From the NCBI GenBank assembly GCA_948470475.1, contig OX419345.1:17903739-17967738 (forward strand): a DNA stretch of 64,000 nt, read 5' to 3'. The stretch's first letter is position 1. Each line of letters begins with the position of its first letter. The position numbers were made by a program, and so were the translations under genes. The notes under the pieces were generated by a model. The model made no database searches, was not told the DNA's origin, and saw only the letters and a list, made by a program, of their open reading frames with translations. Source of the stretch: Galaxea fascicularis (Eukaryota > Cnidaria > Anthozoa > Scleractinia > Euphylliidae). Below, in pieces: positions 1 to 12,433 of the stretch.

Positions 1-926
1 GGATTGGGTGGCTAGCCACCCCTCTTCGGAGAAGCCCACCATAAAAATCTAATAAGTGAAAAAAAGGAAATACATGCATGGGTCCCGAAAAATATAGTAT
101 AGTTTGGTGGCCGACTGTATCAGCCTCCCCCCCCCCCCCCCCCATTAAAAAATCCTGAATCGGTGCCTGCAGACGTTTTACACCCACAGCTGTTAGAGCA
201 AAACCCGGCTTTCAACAAATAACTTTTAATTTGTACTAGCGCGAAAAGAATAGTGGAACTCTGTTCATACCGGTGGACACTGTGGAGGCAACAGAGCTTT
301 ATGGACTCCTGCTCATGGGTAAGTAAGCTTTCTATCAGGAGAATAAAACCCTTCGGTAAGTTGTTCTTGAGCAGGGTCGATCACAGTGTGCTATTACGTT
401 AATTTTGTCTGAGTTTGTCTGGGCAAGACTTGTGAATTCACAGGAGAGAAATATATTGGTTTAAGAGCAAATCAAAGAACTAAAGGCTTTCGAGTTCTTT
501 CGGGGACAACGTCACAATGTGCATTATGTGTATGAGCTTAACAAAGCTCTCGTTATTACAAAAGGTTGTAAGCCACCTCAAATTTTTACCCGATTAAGCA
601 GAGAAAATCGAGACCAAATTTCCACCAAGACCTTTCTACAATGTAAACAGCAATCAAACACATGCATTTTATTGTAGTTCAACGCCATAGATACAGAATG
701 TTAAAACATTAGCTTAGAACACTGAAACTTTTCAAATGTGTCCCGCCAACAAATAATAAAACGCTGTTCTGAAGTCTCCTTGTTCTTGGTTAGAGAAGAC
801 ATTGGAAAATAGCGCATCACGTAACATTACGATGGTCTGTCAAGTTTTTGTGAGCACAAGAGCAGTCAGGACTGAGTAGACACTGCGAACGAGGCTGCTG
901 CTTCATCTTCATTATACGCAAAAGGC
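1..926. other. 3' flank of paralogue C, no gene seen
   Basis: No coding signal was found here. The stretch holds a run of about 22 C residues around 122-143 and otherwise ordinary AT-rich sequence. It lies downstream of the minus-strand gene ending at 927, so part of it is probably that gene's 3' untranslated region. A reverse-strand AATAAA-like signal (TTTATT on the plus strand, near 668) is a possible but unproven polyadenylation signal. Confidence 0.4.
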
Positions 927-1186
927 TTACTGCTTCCCAGTAGAAACCGGAGGTTGCATTCCCGGGCTAATAGGGTGCATCGCCATTCCCGGTTGCTCCA
1001 CAACCACCACATTGGTTTGCTGCCAAGAGATATGAAGGCCTGTCATTAAGGGTCGGGGATGAGTTAGATTCCCGACTACTTTGATAGAATAACAAGATAT
1101 TGACTATGACACACTAGGCCCGGGAATCCTAGACTGATTTGCTTATTCCGACCCTTCAAAGTATTTTAAAATTTAATGGCATTCAC

Positions 1187-1226
<40 letters not shown>

Positions 1227-4200
1227 GTCAAATCAGGTGACAAGTGTGAAAGTGGGTTTGACATAAGTGCCCGACGTCTTTAAGAAGCTAACAAAGTGTA
1301 CTGCTTAGTTTGTAAAAGTTTCCCCGGTTATGTTTTGTGGAGGGGGGAAAACCGGAATACACGGAGAAAAACCTCTCGAAGCAAGGAAGAGAAGCACAAA
1401 CTCAGCCCACATGAGACGCCGGATCGTAGAATCGAACCCGGGCCACATTGGTTGGGAGGCGAGTGCTTCAGAACCAGCCCGACTACTAGGACTCTAGCTC
1501 GATTGATTCATAGAGGTAATCCACCCGGCGTGCTAATACTGAGATCACCACTTTTTACACAAACATCCGGTTAGAAACCTTAAACGTATAAACTGAAAGC
1601 CATCAACGTATAAACTGAAATCCCAAGCCGACCCGCAATAAAAGTGCATCAGTTGAAAGGTCTTGAAACAGTGGTACCACCTGCATGTACGAGGCTTTTC
1701 TCGGTGGGGCTTGGAGTTAAGATTTTGTCCATACTTACTGTTGTATTTGCACAGCAGGTCGCCATACAGCCTATGATAGAGCCGGCCAGGAGAAGCACTG
1801 CACCAATACCGTTCAACACCACGATGGCCAACAAACACCTCTCGATCATACGCACGTCATCACAGTCCTCAACTTCGATACAAAAAACACGGTAAAAAAT
1901 TAGTACCCTTATGATCCTTTGCTCATTTGCCAGAAGTTTGCCCTTTTCTTTAGTTCAGTTACTAGGGAACTTCAGCAACGATAGCGTCATTTCAAAATAT
2001 ACCTTCTCGTTTTTGTAACTCTTTCGCGAATGTTCACATTTGGTTAACTTTGTTTCCTTATGTTAGTGATATGAAAATGATAAATGAACGAGTTTTCTAT
2101 TTGAAATGCACGCAAACGTTTTATTCGCCACCGGCTATTTACATACATTTCTATAATTATTGTACTAGCTAGCGCAAAAAGGTATGAAACAGGTTTTGAC
2201 GTTAATGGACTATCAATAAAGATTCGATACATTTCTTTGTAAATTTAAGGTTGAAACGTGAGCGCATGGCGGTAATTTTTCTTTACTTTTCTTTACTTTA
2301 ACAACGTTCATGCCTCCAGTAATTTAGACCCCGGACAGTTCGCCAGCATTTTCTAAGTTTGTTGCGATATGTGTTAAGTGTAATTAGCTGTTACCAAAAT
2401 GTAAAACGCTCGTCCAGGGTAACTGCACGTCCTCGTCGTCGAAGCTCCCTGGTCTGCTCGACCCCAAGGAATAAGCTCTGCTTGGGAATATATTGAGTCC
2501 AAAGAAAATTAATGAAAGTCGCCACGTTTGATCGGTCAGTTTTGGGCGGGACTCGTCAACAAGTCGCCAGTAAGAATTAAGGAGCAGCTGAAAGAATCGA
2601 CGAGTTGGGAAGTGGCAAAAGGCGTCATCAGAAGAAACGAGATATGTGAGTGGCAAAGTTGCGGCAATGAAACTTTAAAGAGGGTATGCAAAATCTGAAA
2701 GCTCACCGAGAAGCGCCGTGAAAAGCTATCACGAAACTTGTCGAAAAAAGGGGGTAGTACATGAGAACCAATGGGGGCCAGCGGTGATCTAGGAAATGCC
2801 AGAAGTATTAAAGATGACATTAAAGTAGGGGCAGGTGGAGAGATTCGAGCTATTTACAGCGGAGATGTACATTCCACGGAGTAATTCCAGGGCGAAGGTT
2901 TTACTCACTTTTGATCGGAACATCCGTGTCACCGGAACAGTGACAAACCCCATCATGTGCCACGTGACATTTTTCTTCCAGTATCTTTCTGATGACGAGG
3001 AATATTAACCAGAGGATCAGCGTAATAATTACACCAACTACACACACCACAAACCACAGAATATCCAACACGAGGTAGAACACCATCTAAGAAAACAGAA
3101 ACAAACATTCTCAGTTATTATGATTCTCTATTGTTAGTCAGCAAGGTCTCTTATTGGGGATAATGTATCAGTCAAATCCAAGAACGTATTTCTCCCCAGG
3201 CATCCCCCGGGCATTTGACGAGATGTTAGCTCCGTATGATGGGAAATTTCATGTGAAACGCAGTCCGCCCGGTCGGGCATTTGACTATCGAGAAAATGTT
3301 GGCCAGAGGCAACAAGCTAAAGGATTACGTGGAAAAGGCTGAAGCAACATGACTGAGCAAAAAGCACGAACAACAAAACAGTCACAGGATGTCTCTCTGC
3401 AGTGCCTCTGTGAAAAAAAAAAACACATTTAGCGTGGATTTGCTGTCATTTATTTGTAAATACGTTATAAGTAGGGTTAACCACTCATGGTTACTGTATA
3501 TTGGTAGAACTCGAAAGTGCGTTTTTAAGCCGGCTACACGGACAAAAGGGACTTTACATCAGCATTTTCTACATTTTGTTGTAGGTTATCTTTTACGTTT
3601 GAGTTTCAGTGCGGACTTCTTGCAGTTGATCGTTTCTTGTTCTTGTTTATTTATGCTGTGTGTATATTGACTCAGAGTTTGAATCTTAAATTTAATAATG
3701 TTTTAATAATAAAATGGTTTTAAAGGTCTAAAACGCGAGAAACTTTTCATTAAATGGTTTGGTATCTAGAGCATGGGGAATTTGATGCTCTGTGAAGCCC
3801 CAACCGTAATGAGCAATTTGATCAAAACAGTCAAATGCCTCGGGGTTTGCCCGGAAAAGGGGATGGGGGATGGGTGTTCTTGGATTTGACTGAAAAATAG
3901 TGGGGAAGCAGGACTCAGGGTAAGAAAAATTCTTAGTAATTCTTTCGGAAATAACTTAAATTTTAGAAGACGTAAGGTGGCTCTGAACGTCTTCCTTTTT
4001 AAGCCCAAAACTGGAGATAGACGATAGTAAAAATTGGGGTCAACGGGCGGTATTTCTTCAGCTATGGTCCCTCCTTGACAAAAAGAGATTGTATTGATCC
4101 ATAAAAGTGTAGGTGCTGGGAATGATTACCAGTTATCTTCAGTATATGCAGACTTGTAAAAGTACGGTTGTTATATCATAAGCGGTAAATAATCGAATAT

Positions 4201-6303
4201 AAGTTTCCTATTAACAAGAGAATATGCAGGATACAAACGGCTCGTTGCCTTTGTTTTTATGATAACAATTGAGCATGATGGATAAAAATTCGGACACCTG
4301 ATGTAAAGATTTTACCATTCCAAAAATTAATCAAAGGGGAGCATTGCTTCGTTTTGATTGAGTCACAGCGAAAACAACAAAACTGAACAGCAGTAACAAA
4401 ATCTAAGATTTTGAGTCATAAGACTTACAAATATCTTGTTTCTTTTCCACCAAGTTACTAAACCAAACCCAGCACAAATCGCGAGCTAAATCAAAAGAAA
4501 ATAATCATATAATCACATCAACTGATTAATAAATAAAAGGAGCAAAAGAAAAAGCATTTTCAAAATTTAGCACTGCCTAACTATCGCCAGAAAGGAGGGT
4601 TAACTGCGGGCGCGATCCATTTGACCAAAATTTCCGGAAATTCCGGTACTTTCGTTTCGAAAATTGTGGACAACCTTCCACAATTTTCGAAACGAATTTC
4701 CAGAAACGTTCTGTTCCATTTGATTTTGTACCGGAATTTCCGGAAATTTTGGTCAAATGGATCGCGCCCTTAAATAACTATCCATGAGTAAAACGAAGCA
4801 AACAACAACATGTGTGTACAGCATACGAGACGTTCTTTGAAAAAAAACCTCCTATCCCTAAACTACTACTTAAAGAGGCGCTCAGGCTAATTTTACAAGA
4901 AAATTCACTCCTGTTTAACGGAAACAATTATTTCCAAACACATGGTACGGCCATGGGAACAAAGATGACAGTCGCGTTTGCCAATATTTTCATGAGCTAA
5001 ACTTGAAATAGAAATCATAAGCCAAAGTGCAATCAAAGCGCTCGTGTAGAAACGCTCCATAGAAACATTATTTGAAGAGAAAATAGAGAGTTTTAAAACA
5101 CACCTTTCAGAGAGAGGTTACCCTAAAACGTTTTTCGAAAGAAACTTCACCCAAGTAAAGTTTCAAGACAGATTGCGAGCCCTCCAACAAAAGCAGAAAT
5201 AAAATAAACTAATCTTGCCGTTTGTAGCACAAAATCGTCCATCAGTGGCAAACTTAAAGGAAATCCTTATGCGCAAATGGCATTTTATAGAGAAACAAAG
5301 GCAAGGCTCCGAGAAATTTTTAAGGAGCCGACACTAATATCATACAGGAGAGGGCGTTCCCTGAAAAAAAATAGCAAAACTATAACTGAACAAGGCTAAA
5401 AACAAGCGAGTGGGGGTCGAGGAGGCCTATGTCCATCCCTTTTTGAGAAGCAATGCAACAAACCTTCTTTCTGTAAGATCATTATCGATCATCATGCCGG
5501 AAACGGTTTTGATCAGCCACACTGTGTACAATCCAGCTAAATCTCGACTGAGCTGAGTTTAAATGTCTTTCGCTTTAATTGATGGCAAATTTGAATAACA
5601 AAAACAATGTTTGTAAACAGTAAACAACACTGCATGAAATCAAATGTCTGAAACGTTGAAATTCAACTTAATTCTGTGCGAGTGAGTAAACGTATTCAGA
5701 CGTATTCATGAATGCCTTTTTACTTGGATAAGGAAAGGCTTACACAAATGAAAAAAAAAAAAACATGAAGATTTCATCATTTCTTGTTGTTTGGATAAAG
5801 TGCTTAAATCCCACTATTAATAACGCCGGAAACCAAACAACAAGGGTTATTCACTTGTTTTTGAAACCACTTGTTGGCGCTTTCTTCGAATTGGCTTTTT
5901 ACTCGGTGGTGGTAATGTAAAGCACTTCGACATGTACAACGTCAACCGAACTGAACATGCAACCCCTAAAAATGTTAGATTTGATAACAACAAAACTCTT
6001 TTAGAAAGAGGAATAAGATTAATAATCTCGTATGCATAAGCTTACGTAAAATTTTTGTTGTTTTTTTTCTTTTCAGCCAATGTTGCAAACTTTTGTACTG
6101 AATGAAAGTTGGTTCTCCTCTAAGAAATGAACATAGTCTAAGTTATGCTTTACCCCTCCACCGGTCCAGATTCCAGCTCCATCAACCCCTCCTTTGGCGG
6201 CATAGACGCAGCCGCAAATTAGGACCATCAACGCAACCATGGCGATAAAAATCGAAACGATGCCAGCCGCCTTTGCCTTTCCAGGCTCAACTAGGTCCGT
6301 CAT
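927..6303 (-). CDS. four-transmembrane CD20/MS4A-like protein, paralogue C
   Basis: Five coding exons were read on the minus strand: 6303-6154, 4485-4429, 3086-2909, 1872-1739 and 1019-927. They sum to 612 nt (203 aa plus stop), and all junctions keep frame (phases 0, 0, 1, 0) with GT/AG borders. The start is the ATG at 6303 (MTDLVEPGKAKAAG). Hydrophobic segments lie in exon 1, exon 2, the first half of exon 3 and exon 4, giving four membrane spans. The loop after span 3 holds Cys in a CHV...CHC pattern, and span 4 ends in GCMATCC. The tail (exon 5) is short, QTNVVVVEQPGM to STGKQ, with no PPxY. It is the most diverged of the three copies but has the same exon plan as B and A. The family call rests on architecture only: four spans, a Trp-Gly element before span 2 and a Cys-bearing second loop resemble CD20/MS4A proteins. 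The function is unknown. Confidence 0.75.
1187..1226. repeat. (TTGA)n microsatellite
   Basis: About ten uninterrupted TTGA units lie in intron 4 of paralogue C. Confidence 0.9.
1270..1505 (-). mobile_element. tRNA-derived SINE, type 1
   Basis: Read on the minus strand, this stretch carries a Pol III B-box-like GGGTTCGATTC (around 1430-1442) preceded by tRNA-like sequence. A body follows with the string GAGAGGTTTTTCTCCG and then a GGTTTTCCCC block. A tRNA-like head followed by an unrelated body is the layout of tRNA-derived SINEs. It sits in intron 4 of paralogue C. The boundaries are approximate because no clear target duplication was seen. Confidence 0.5.
4608..4769. mobile_element. foldback MITE with TTAA flanks
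   Basis: The ends are perfect 42-bp inverted repeats starting GGGCGCGATCCATTTGACC, and a second inner inverted pair (TTTCGAAAATTGTGG) meets near the centre. A TTAA lies directly after the right end (4770-4773). On the left a TTAA lies four bases outside the repeat (4600-4603). This suggests a TTAA-targeting family with a small change at the left border. The element is in intron 1 of paralogue C. Confidence 0.75.
4812..5400 (+). pseudogene. Penelope-like retroelement reverse-transcriptase relic
   Basis: The reading frame from 4812 encodes a reverse-transcriptase palm fragment, including FNGNNYFQTHGTAMGTKM, which is characteristic of Penelope-like elements. After a stop the similarity continues in other frames. 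Downstream are a block reading NLKEILMRKWHFIEKQ and then a stretch resembling the linker before the endonuclease domain of such elements. Frameshifts and stops show it is dead. It lies in intron 1 of paralogue C, opposite to the gene. The 5' part, the rest of the polymerase and any GIY-YIG endonuclease were not found. Confidence 0.7.
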
Positions 6304-8046
6304 TTTCACTTCAAATTGTAAATAACAGGAGACAGACGTGACTGAAGAGGTTCAATTTAACGAAGAGGCGATTAAAACTACAGGGAAACTGCAAAAAAGC
6401 TTACACCGGCAGCAACGCTCGCTGACGTGCGTATTCTCTGCTTATTTCGTTCCCAGGCCTTTTCTCTCAAGTGAAGTAAAGGGGCTCGCGGGCAATTCGG
6501 CTCAAACTTGAAAAAGTAGACTATCAGCGAAATTAAAATAGCTTTTCTGGCGACTATGGAGGTCAGGTTAACCAACCCAAAGCCACCTGCAGCCTAAGTA
6601 CTGCGAGAGAGAAGGCTTTGCGAAGGCTTGCATTGAAAGTTCGCATCAAAATTCAATGTCTGCATTTGGCTACATGGCCATCAGTCGCACTTACTCCACC
6701 ACAACTTGTTGTAAGCGATCACTTAAGTGCAGTGACCGTCTCTTGTAAGCGACCGCGACTACTTTTAGACCTGAAGCTTTGAAGCTTTCATTAGATTACT
6801 TGTCACTGAATCCTATCTCTCCAAGGGTGCAAAACATACATTGTGGAAACATACACCAAGAAGGAGGTGGGTTATTCCTCAGGGCGTCTCGTTGTTCGTA
6901 AGCCAACTGATTAACGCTAATCCAAGATTAAAAATTAACCAAGGAATCCCCAAATGTTCATCAATACTGATATTCTGCAAAATTTTAGATTAGCGGAAGT
7001 CAGTTGTGAAAAACACAAAGCAGCAAAACAAACTTTGAAAACTGCAACCAACGTCTACGCTAATCCTAGATTAAGTTCATCGGCTTTCGAACAACCGGGC
7101 CTATCAGCTTTGCGCATGCGTGCATGTTTTGGGAATAATTATTATCATCCATCATATCATCAACTCGAATTACGTGATCGCTTGTACTTTATTTTAGCCT
7201 ACAACGTCACACACGAGTGCTCAGACCGGTTTACCAAGCCCAAAGCGCGATAAGGCCCAATTTTAGCGTCGCTATTGTGTCCTCTTAAGTCGTCGTTCGC
7301 TAATATTGGGCCTGATGCAGTCTCATACCGACCTACTGAATGCTTGTCCCAGGTACCCTCCCCCTCCAACTCTTCATATTGTGCTCAGGATCACAAAATT
7401 TTTTACATGCCTTTTGCCTGTTTACAACGTCCCCGAATCGAAAATGTGAAATAACTTACAAAAATTGTGTTTTATTAATCAAAGTAATTTTCGTGGTCAC
7501 ACACAACGACGATTGCCCTACCGCCTTATTATTTTGCTCTCTTGTCCTTAATCTGTTCGGTTCCATTTGTTTCACAGGCGACACGATCTTTCAATAAAGT
7601 TGCATTCTCAGTGTACGGCTTCGTCATCTAGAGTCGATGCAACAACTCAGCACATTGTTAAAGACCGTGTTTGTCGCGAGTGTTCTGTGTGTGAGTGGCT
7701 GCACATGCGTACAAAAGCGTCACGACGAGGGGAGGGCATTTCTTCGTAAAGTTGCGTCGCCTGTGAAAGTCAAAAATCGCTAATGCAGCTGGAACTTCAT
7801 TCAACATCTCCAGGAAACAAACAAACTGACAACCTAATGATTACATGGATATCATAAAAAAGGAATGTTTTCGAGCAACAGACGCCTGGGTGCATTCAGT
7901 GTAGGTTACCCATAAATGGAAGTAGTACCCTGATCCAGAAATGCTGCCTATGACGCACTGAAGGGCTGTCACTATAACTTTCGGTAAAAAAATGCAAAAG
8001 ATGAAACTGCAAGACAAAAGATCAGGATGTTTGGAAAACTTGAGTC
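6304..8046. other. spacer between paralogues C and B
   Basis: No gene was recognised. The right half (about 7.15-8.0 kb) resembles the flank below paralogue A at about 15.1-15.75 kb, for example in the shared CTTTATTTTAG/TTGTTAG...GCCTACAA stretch and the GACAAAAGATCAGGATGTTT segment. The tandem duplication therefore included 3' flanking DNA. The left part should hold the promoter of paralogue C, but no TATA or initiator could be assigned. Confidence 0.5.
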
Positions 8047-9023
8047 CTAGTACTTCTCTGGGACCGTCATCGGATAAACCGTTCCTGGCTGCTGCACCAC
8101 CACCACTTGGGTCTCCTGTGGAAAAAGGGTTATTTCAATCTGGAGAAATCTGTCTTACGTTAACAAAGGGTTTGGGTATTGGAAGTTCGCCCTTGAGCAA
8201 TCCTCTTGTTTTTATTTGAAAGCGTTATTGGACAGTGAAAGAAATAACGTAACTCCCCACTCTACAGAGTGATATATAGAACTGGAGCGAGTTTAGGGAG
8301 TTGTGGTATTGTCTGGGCAAGGCAATTGTCATCATCATTATGATTATTCCCGTCGTTATCGCTATCGCCATCGTCATCGTGACCGTTATCGTTATCACTA
8401 TCGCTATCATCATCGTGATCGCAGTTGTAAACCAGTGCACGATATCACTGATCTACTTTATGTTATTATTAACCTACAAACGATAGGGCTCCGTCTATTA
8501 ACTGTTTCAATTTTTTTTCTGGAGCCAATTGAACACTCCTTAAGAGAGGTTTCAGGGCAAATTTAAATGATTAGCTATGTAAAACGATCTTCTGTCGTGA
8601 CCATGTCCACCTTCGGCTTTGCAAAGGAAACTTGGCTTTGATAAGATATTCACCTGTGATTTTGCGCAGCAGGTTCCCATGCAGCCAATGATGGAACCGG
8701 CCAATGTGAAAATGGCTGAGATGGCTCCTACGATCACAATGACCATGAAAATGGTCTCAATCATCTTGATGTCATCACAGTTGTGCACTGTGGGAGTAAT
8801 ATGTGATAAGAGGTTAAATGATTAAAATATGTTTAGAGCCAGAAGCAAATGCATTGGATCAATTGGTGAAGTCAGTCAACAGGAAAGAAAGCAAGCCATC
8901 CTTCATTAATATATCAATTATCTGGCCAACACTACCCTTAGAAAGACTTTTACCGAAATGAATCCACTTCTGTAATCTCGTCTTGCAAATACAAATGAAC
9001 ATTTGGAAGAAGGTGAAAGGGGA

Positions 9024-9059
<36 letters not shown>

Positions 9060-12000
9060 GAAATAGTACACAAAGATTTTGGTATTATCAACAGAGTTGA
9101 TAAATGTAAATTGACCACCGTACAGGGATTCTAAAAGCTTTTAGAATCCCTGTACGGTGGTCAATTTACATTTATCAACTCTGTTGATAATACCAAAATC
9201 ATTTGGAAGAAGAGATCGGCAAACCAACAACACCAGTGCAATTTTTCGTAACGGGAAATCTGTATATGTTTTATATCACCGGGTGCTTGTCTGAAATATT
9301 TTTTGGCATTATTCCTCGCATTTTCTTTCACCTCTAGGCCTGTGAAGACGAGCATTTCAGTGCATTCTGATTGGCTTTATTTTCTATGGCGCGGAATGAA
9401 GACGATTATTTCTGGAGGGCAACCTCCTTCCTTGGGCTTTGTCCTCGTTTTAGAGAAGCCCTAGAAACGAGTTTGTATGGAGGATAACTCACATTGTTCG
9501 TTCTCAAGCGTCTCAGTTGAACAGCCGTTGTTCCTCAGCTTAAGGGAGTACGAATGTGGAACAACGAAACAAACTGGTCACGCTTGATTCACAATAAATA
9601 CTTATGAAAATATTTTTGACCTGTTATTGGTGTGTCCTTATCTGTATCACAGTGGCATGTGTCTCCGACCTGCTTACACTCAGACTCCACAACTTTTCGA
9701 ATAATGTGCCAGATAAGCCATGCAATGAGGGCAATGACAACCTGCACAATCATTATGATGAACCACAAAATGTTCATCACCAAGAAAAACACCATCTGAA
9801 AATCGGTAAAATCAGGGTTAGGGTTAGATGCCACGTTAAATACTACATACTACATTAAGCATCTACATTCATACACAAAGGAAAGCTCATTTATAACTGA
9901 CAGTAGATCAACCACCTCACTGTTCAATCAATCAATCAATCCAGAGATAAAAGGAAGCAGACCCCCTCTATTGTAAAGATAAAACGGTCCCTGAGGCGAC
10001 ACAATCAAAGGCCATGTCCACACTGTTGCGTTTTTGTTTGAAAACGCATTGATATGTATGCGTTTTAGCCTCCCGTCCACACTGATACGCTCGAAAACGC
10101 TGGGCGTTTTCATCGAAAACGGATCCTTTTGAAAACGCTGTTGAAAGTGAATCGTATTGAAAACGCTACGGCATCCGTATCAGTGTGGACGCAGATCAAT
10201 CGATGCGTTTTTACACTCGAAAACGCATTCAAACAAAAACGCATCAGTGTGGACATGGCCAAAGATTAAGAGTAGTTGGAATACTCATTTCACTGCAGAG
10301 ATCTCAGCAAAAATCCAGTGAAATCGCCAGTTCACCAGCTTTGAAAATAGCCCCCCTTTTTTACAACACAAAGGTGTTTTATTTTAGGCCCGGAGGGAGG
10401 GGGTACTCCCACATATGGGTTATATAGGTGTGTATCGTGGAGTATTGCCATTGCCATTTCATCATCATTGCTACAGTTTAATTGTTTTTGTCACAATTTC
10501 TTTCCAGTTTTAGTTTTACTTACCACTGTTTTATTTTGCTTTATCCAGGTCACGATTCCAAGAATAGCTATAATCAGCAGCTGCAGCAAGGAAAGAAAAA
10601 AAGAAAAGAATAAGATTTCACTATTTAAAGTACGGAGTTTACTCAAACAAAACTTAGCAATACAGTCATATAAATGTTCAGTTTACACTAAATGAACCCA
10701 GTGTTGGTGAATTTCATTTCAAACAGAAAGTAAAACACCTTTTTTTTCCTCAATTAAACGCCGGACGCCGATTATACGTATACGCCGGCCTCGCACAAGC
10801 ACCTGGATACTTAAAATTAAACCTCAGAAGTGTTTGGTTGATGTAAAGTCCCGGCGTCTTTTATCGGTCGAACTTACTTCTACTGCAAATGATCTCTTGA
10901 TTAGCACTGTGGGTACGACAGTACCAGTGAGGTATGCTGCTTTGGTAATTCAGAAATTGTTCAAAGTAAAAGTACTGGTAAATGTTTTAAGATTTATTAC
11001 ACCATTTTGAAATCACTCGTCATTCATGAAATCTGATTGGCTCTCAACAGTGCAATTTATTCCCAAATTGCACCATTTTTTGCCCTAAATCACATCCTTT
11101 TTTAAGCCCTCAATATTCAAAAAAGTGAACATTAAATAAATAGTAATATTGACAAAAACCTGTCTGATTTGAAAATGAGTGTAATAAAGTGGTAATTGAA
11201 CTGAGTGGAGTGCAATTTTTGTCTAAAATCATACTTGGGATTTCACACCGAACGAGCGCTCAGCTCCACTCAGTTCAATTACCATTATAAACTACCTAGG
11301 ATGGATGTAAATAATGTCCAGTGGGAAAACATAGAGCAATTGACATTTTATTGATGTCGGAAAAAGAATGGCCCTAATGAGCACTCATTCACATTAAAGA
11401 ATGCTATTTACGTTTAAGTGAAACTAACAGCATTAGTGCTCTTTTGTGTATTTTTCTTTGAATTGCAACCAAGGCGACCAACCATGCAAAGCTTTTCGTT
11501 ATTGAACGGCTAATAGAATTCTTTGATTAAAAGGGGTTAGTTTCTAGGGAAACTGTAGTGCTGTTTGGGTCTAAACAAAACTTCGTAAGGGCAGTAAGAG
11601 TGGAGCTCACGATAAACCGCTGGTTTCTTTCTTCTCTGATGAACAATCACTACAAATCTGATGATGTAGAGAGTTTCATTCGATGCATCCCTTTCACATT
11701 GGTCGAAAGACGTTTGACACCACACCGTGTTTCTACATCATAACCCGATTCTTAAAACTTCATATTTGCACTTAAAGTATTTTGGGTATACTTTTATTAG
11801 TTATATTGGACGGACTGAACCGCGACCGGCCGTCGGGTCTTCGCGTAAAGTTGGTTCCTCACCAGGAGTTAGTCTTGCTGCGAGTTCAGAAGGGTATGGA
11901 TCCTAAGGGATCATGCCGCCAACGTGCTCACGTTTTACGTAAATCTTGCCGGCATTCGATATCAGATAATTGAACACTGGTACCATAAATTTGAAAAGCA

Positions 12001-12433
12001 TTAAGAGTTTGCTGAAAGGAAAGAAAACTAAGTATTGCCGTGCGCTTACTGTAAAGCTGGAAAACAAAATAAGATGAAGATTTATCTTGTAACCAAACAT
12101 GCCTCCTTCATACAAAATTTTCTTAAATGTAATGGGATCCTTTACCTCTAAACAATTTAGTCTAATTTTTGCAGCAAAAGTTATAAAAGTAGCAGCAATG
12201 AGATAATCTCAGTAACAAGCGTAAAGTTTTCAATATGAAGACAAGATAACTTTATGTTATGTAATATACGAGCAGTTACTTACCCCAATTCCGGACCACA
12301 AGCCTGAACCTTCGGGGCCACCTTTGCTGAGGTAGATAAATCCACATATCAGCTGGATTAAGGCACACATGCCGATCAGAATGGACACGATTCCGGCTGC
12401 TTTGGCCTTTCCATCTTCGACGAGATTACTCAT
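8047..12433 (-). CDS. four-transmembrane CD20/MS4A-like protein, paralogue B
   Basis: Five minus-strand exons were read: 12433-12284, 10580-10524, 9795-9621, 8787-8654 and 8115-8047. They sum to 585 nt (194 aa plus stop) with the same phases as paralogues A and C. The ATG at 12433 gives MSNLVEDGKAKAAG. Span 1 is in exon 1, span 2 (LLIIAILGIVTWIK) in exon 2, span 3 in exon 3 and span 4 (TLAGSIIGCMGTCC) in exon 4. The loop between spans 3 and 4 keeps ESECKQ, GDTCHCD and HNCDD. The tail is only 22 residues, ETQVVVVQQPGTVYPM then TVPEKY, and lacks the Pro/Tyr-rich part and PPxY of paralogue A. The exon 3 donor is GTCAAA instead of the GTAAGA of A, which is a weak site. All other borders look normal. 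Introns 2 and 3 hold foldback elements. Confidence 0.78.
8330..8425. repeat. imperfect ATCGTT/ATCGCT tandem repeat
   Basis: Degenerate hexamer-like repeats of TATCGC, CATCGT and TATCGT units lie in intron 4 of paralogue B. A related tract occupies the matching intron of paralogue A (16105-16380). The open frames across it on both strands are repeat artefacts. Confidence 0.8.
9075..9200. repeat. perfect 126-bp palindrome
   Basis: Two 63-bp arms, starting GATTTTGGTATTATC and meeting at CTAAAAGCTTTTAG, are exact reverse complements with no spacer. The left arm continues outward into a dispersed repeat that recurs near 38.1 kb, so the palindrome looks like two copies of the same repeat end joined head to head. 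It lies in intron 3 of paralogue B. Confidence 0.95.
10010..10260. mobile_element. 251-bp MITE with GGCCATGTCCACACT ends
   Basis: The termini are inverted repeats of about 40 bp (GGCCATGTCCACACTG...TTGTTTGAAAACGCAT). The interior has many copies of GAAAACGC/GCGTTTTC on both strands. No coding capacity is present. The flanking AAA on each side is too short to name a target duplication with confidence. It is in intron 2 of paralogue B. Confidence 0.85.
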
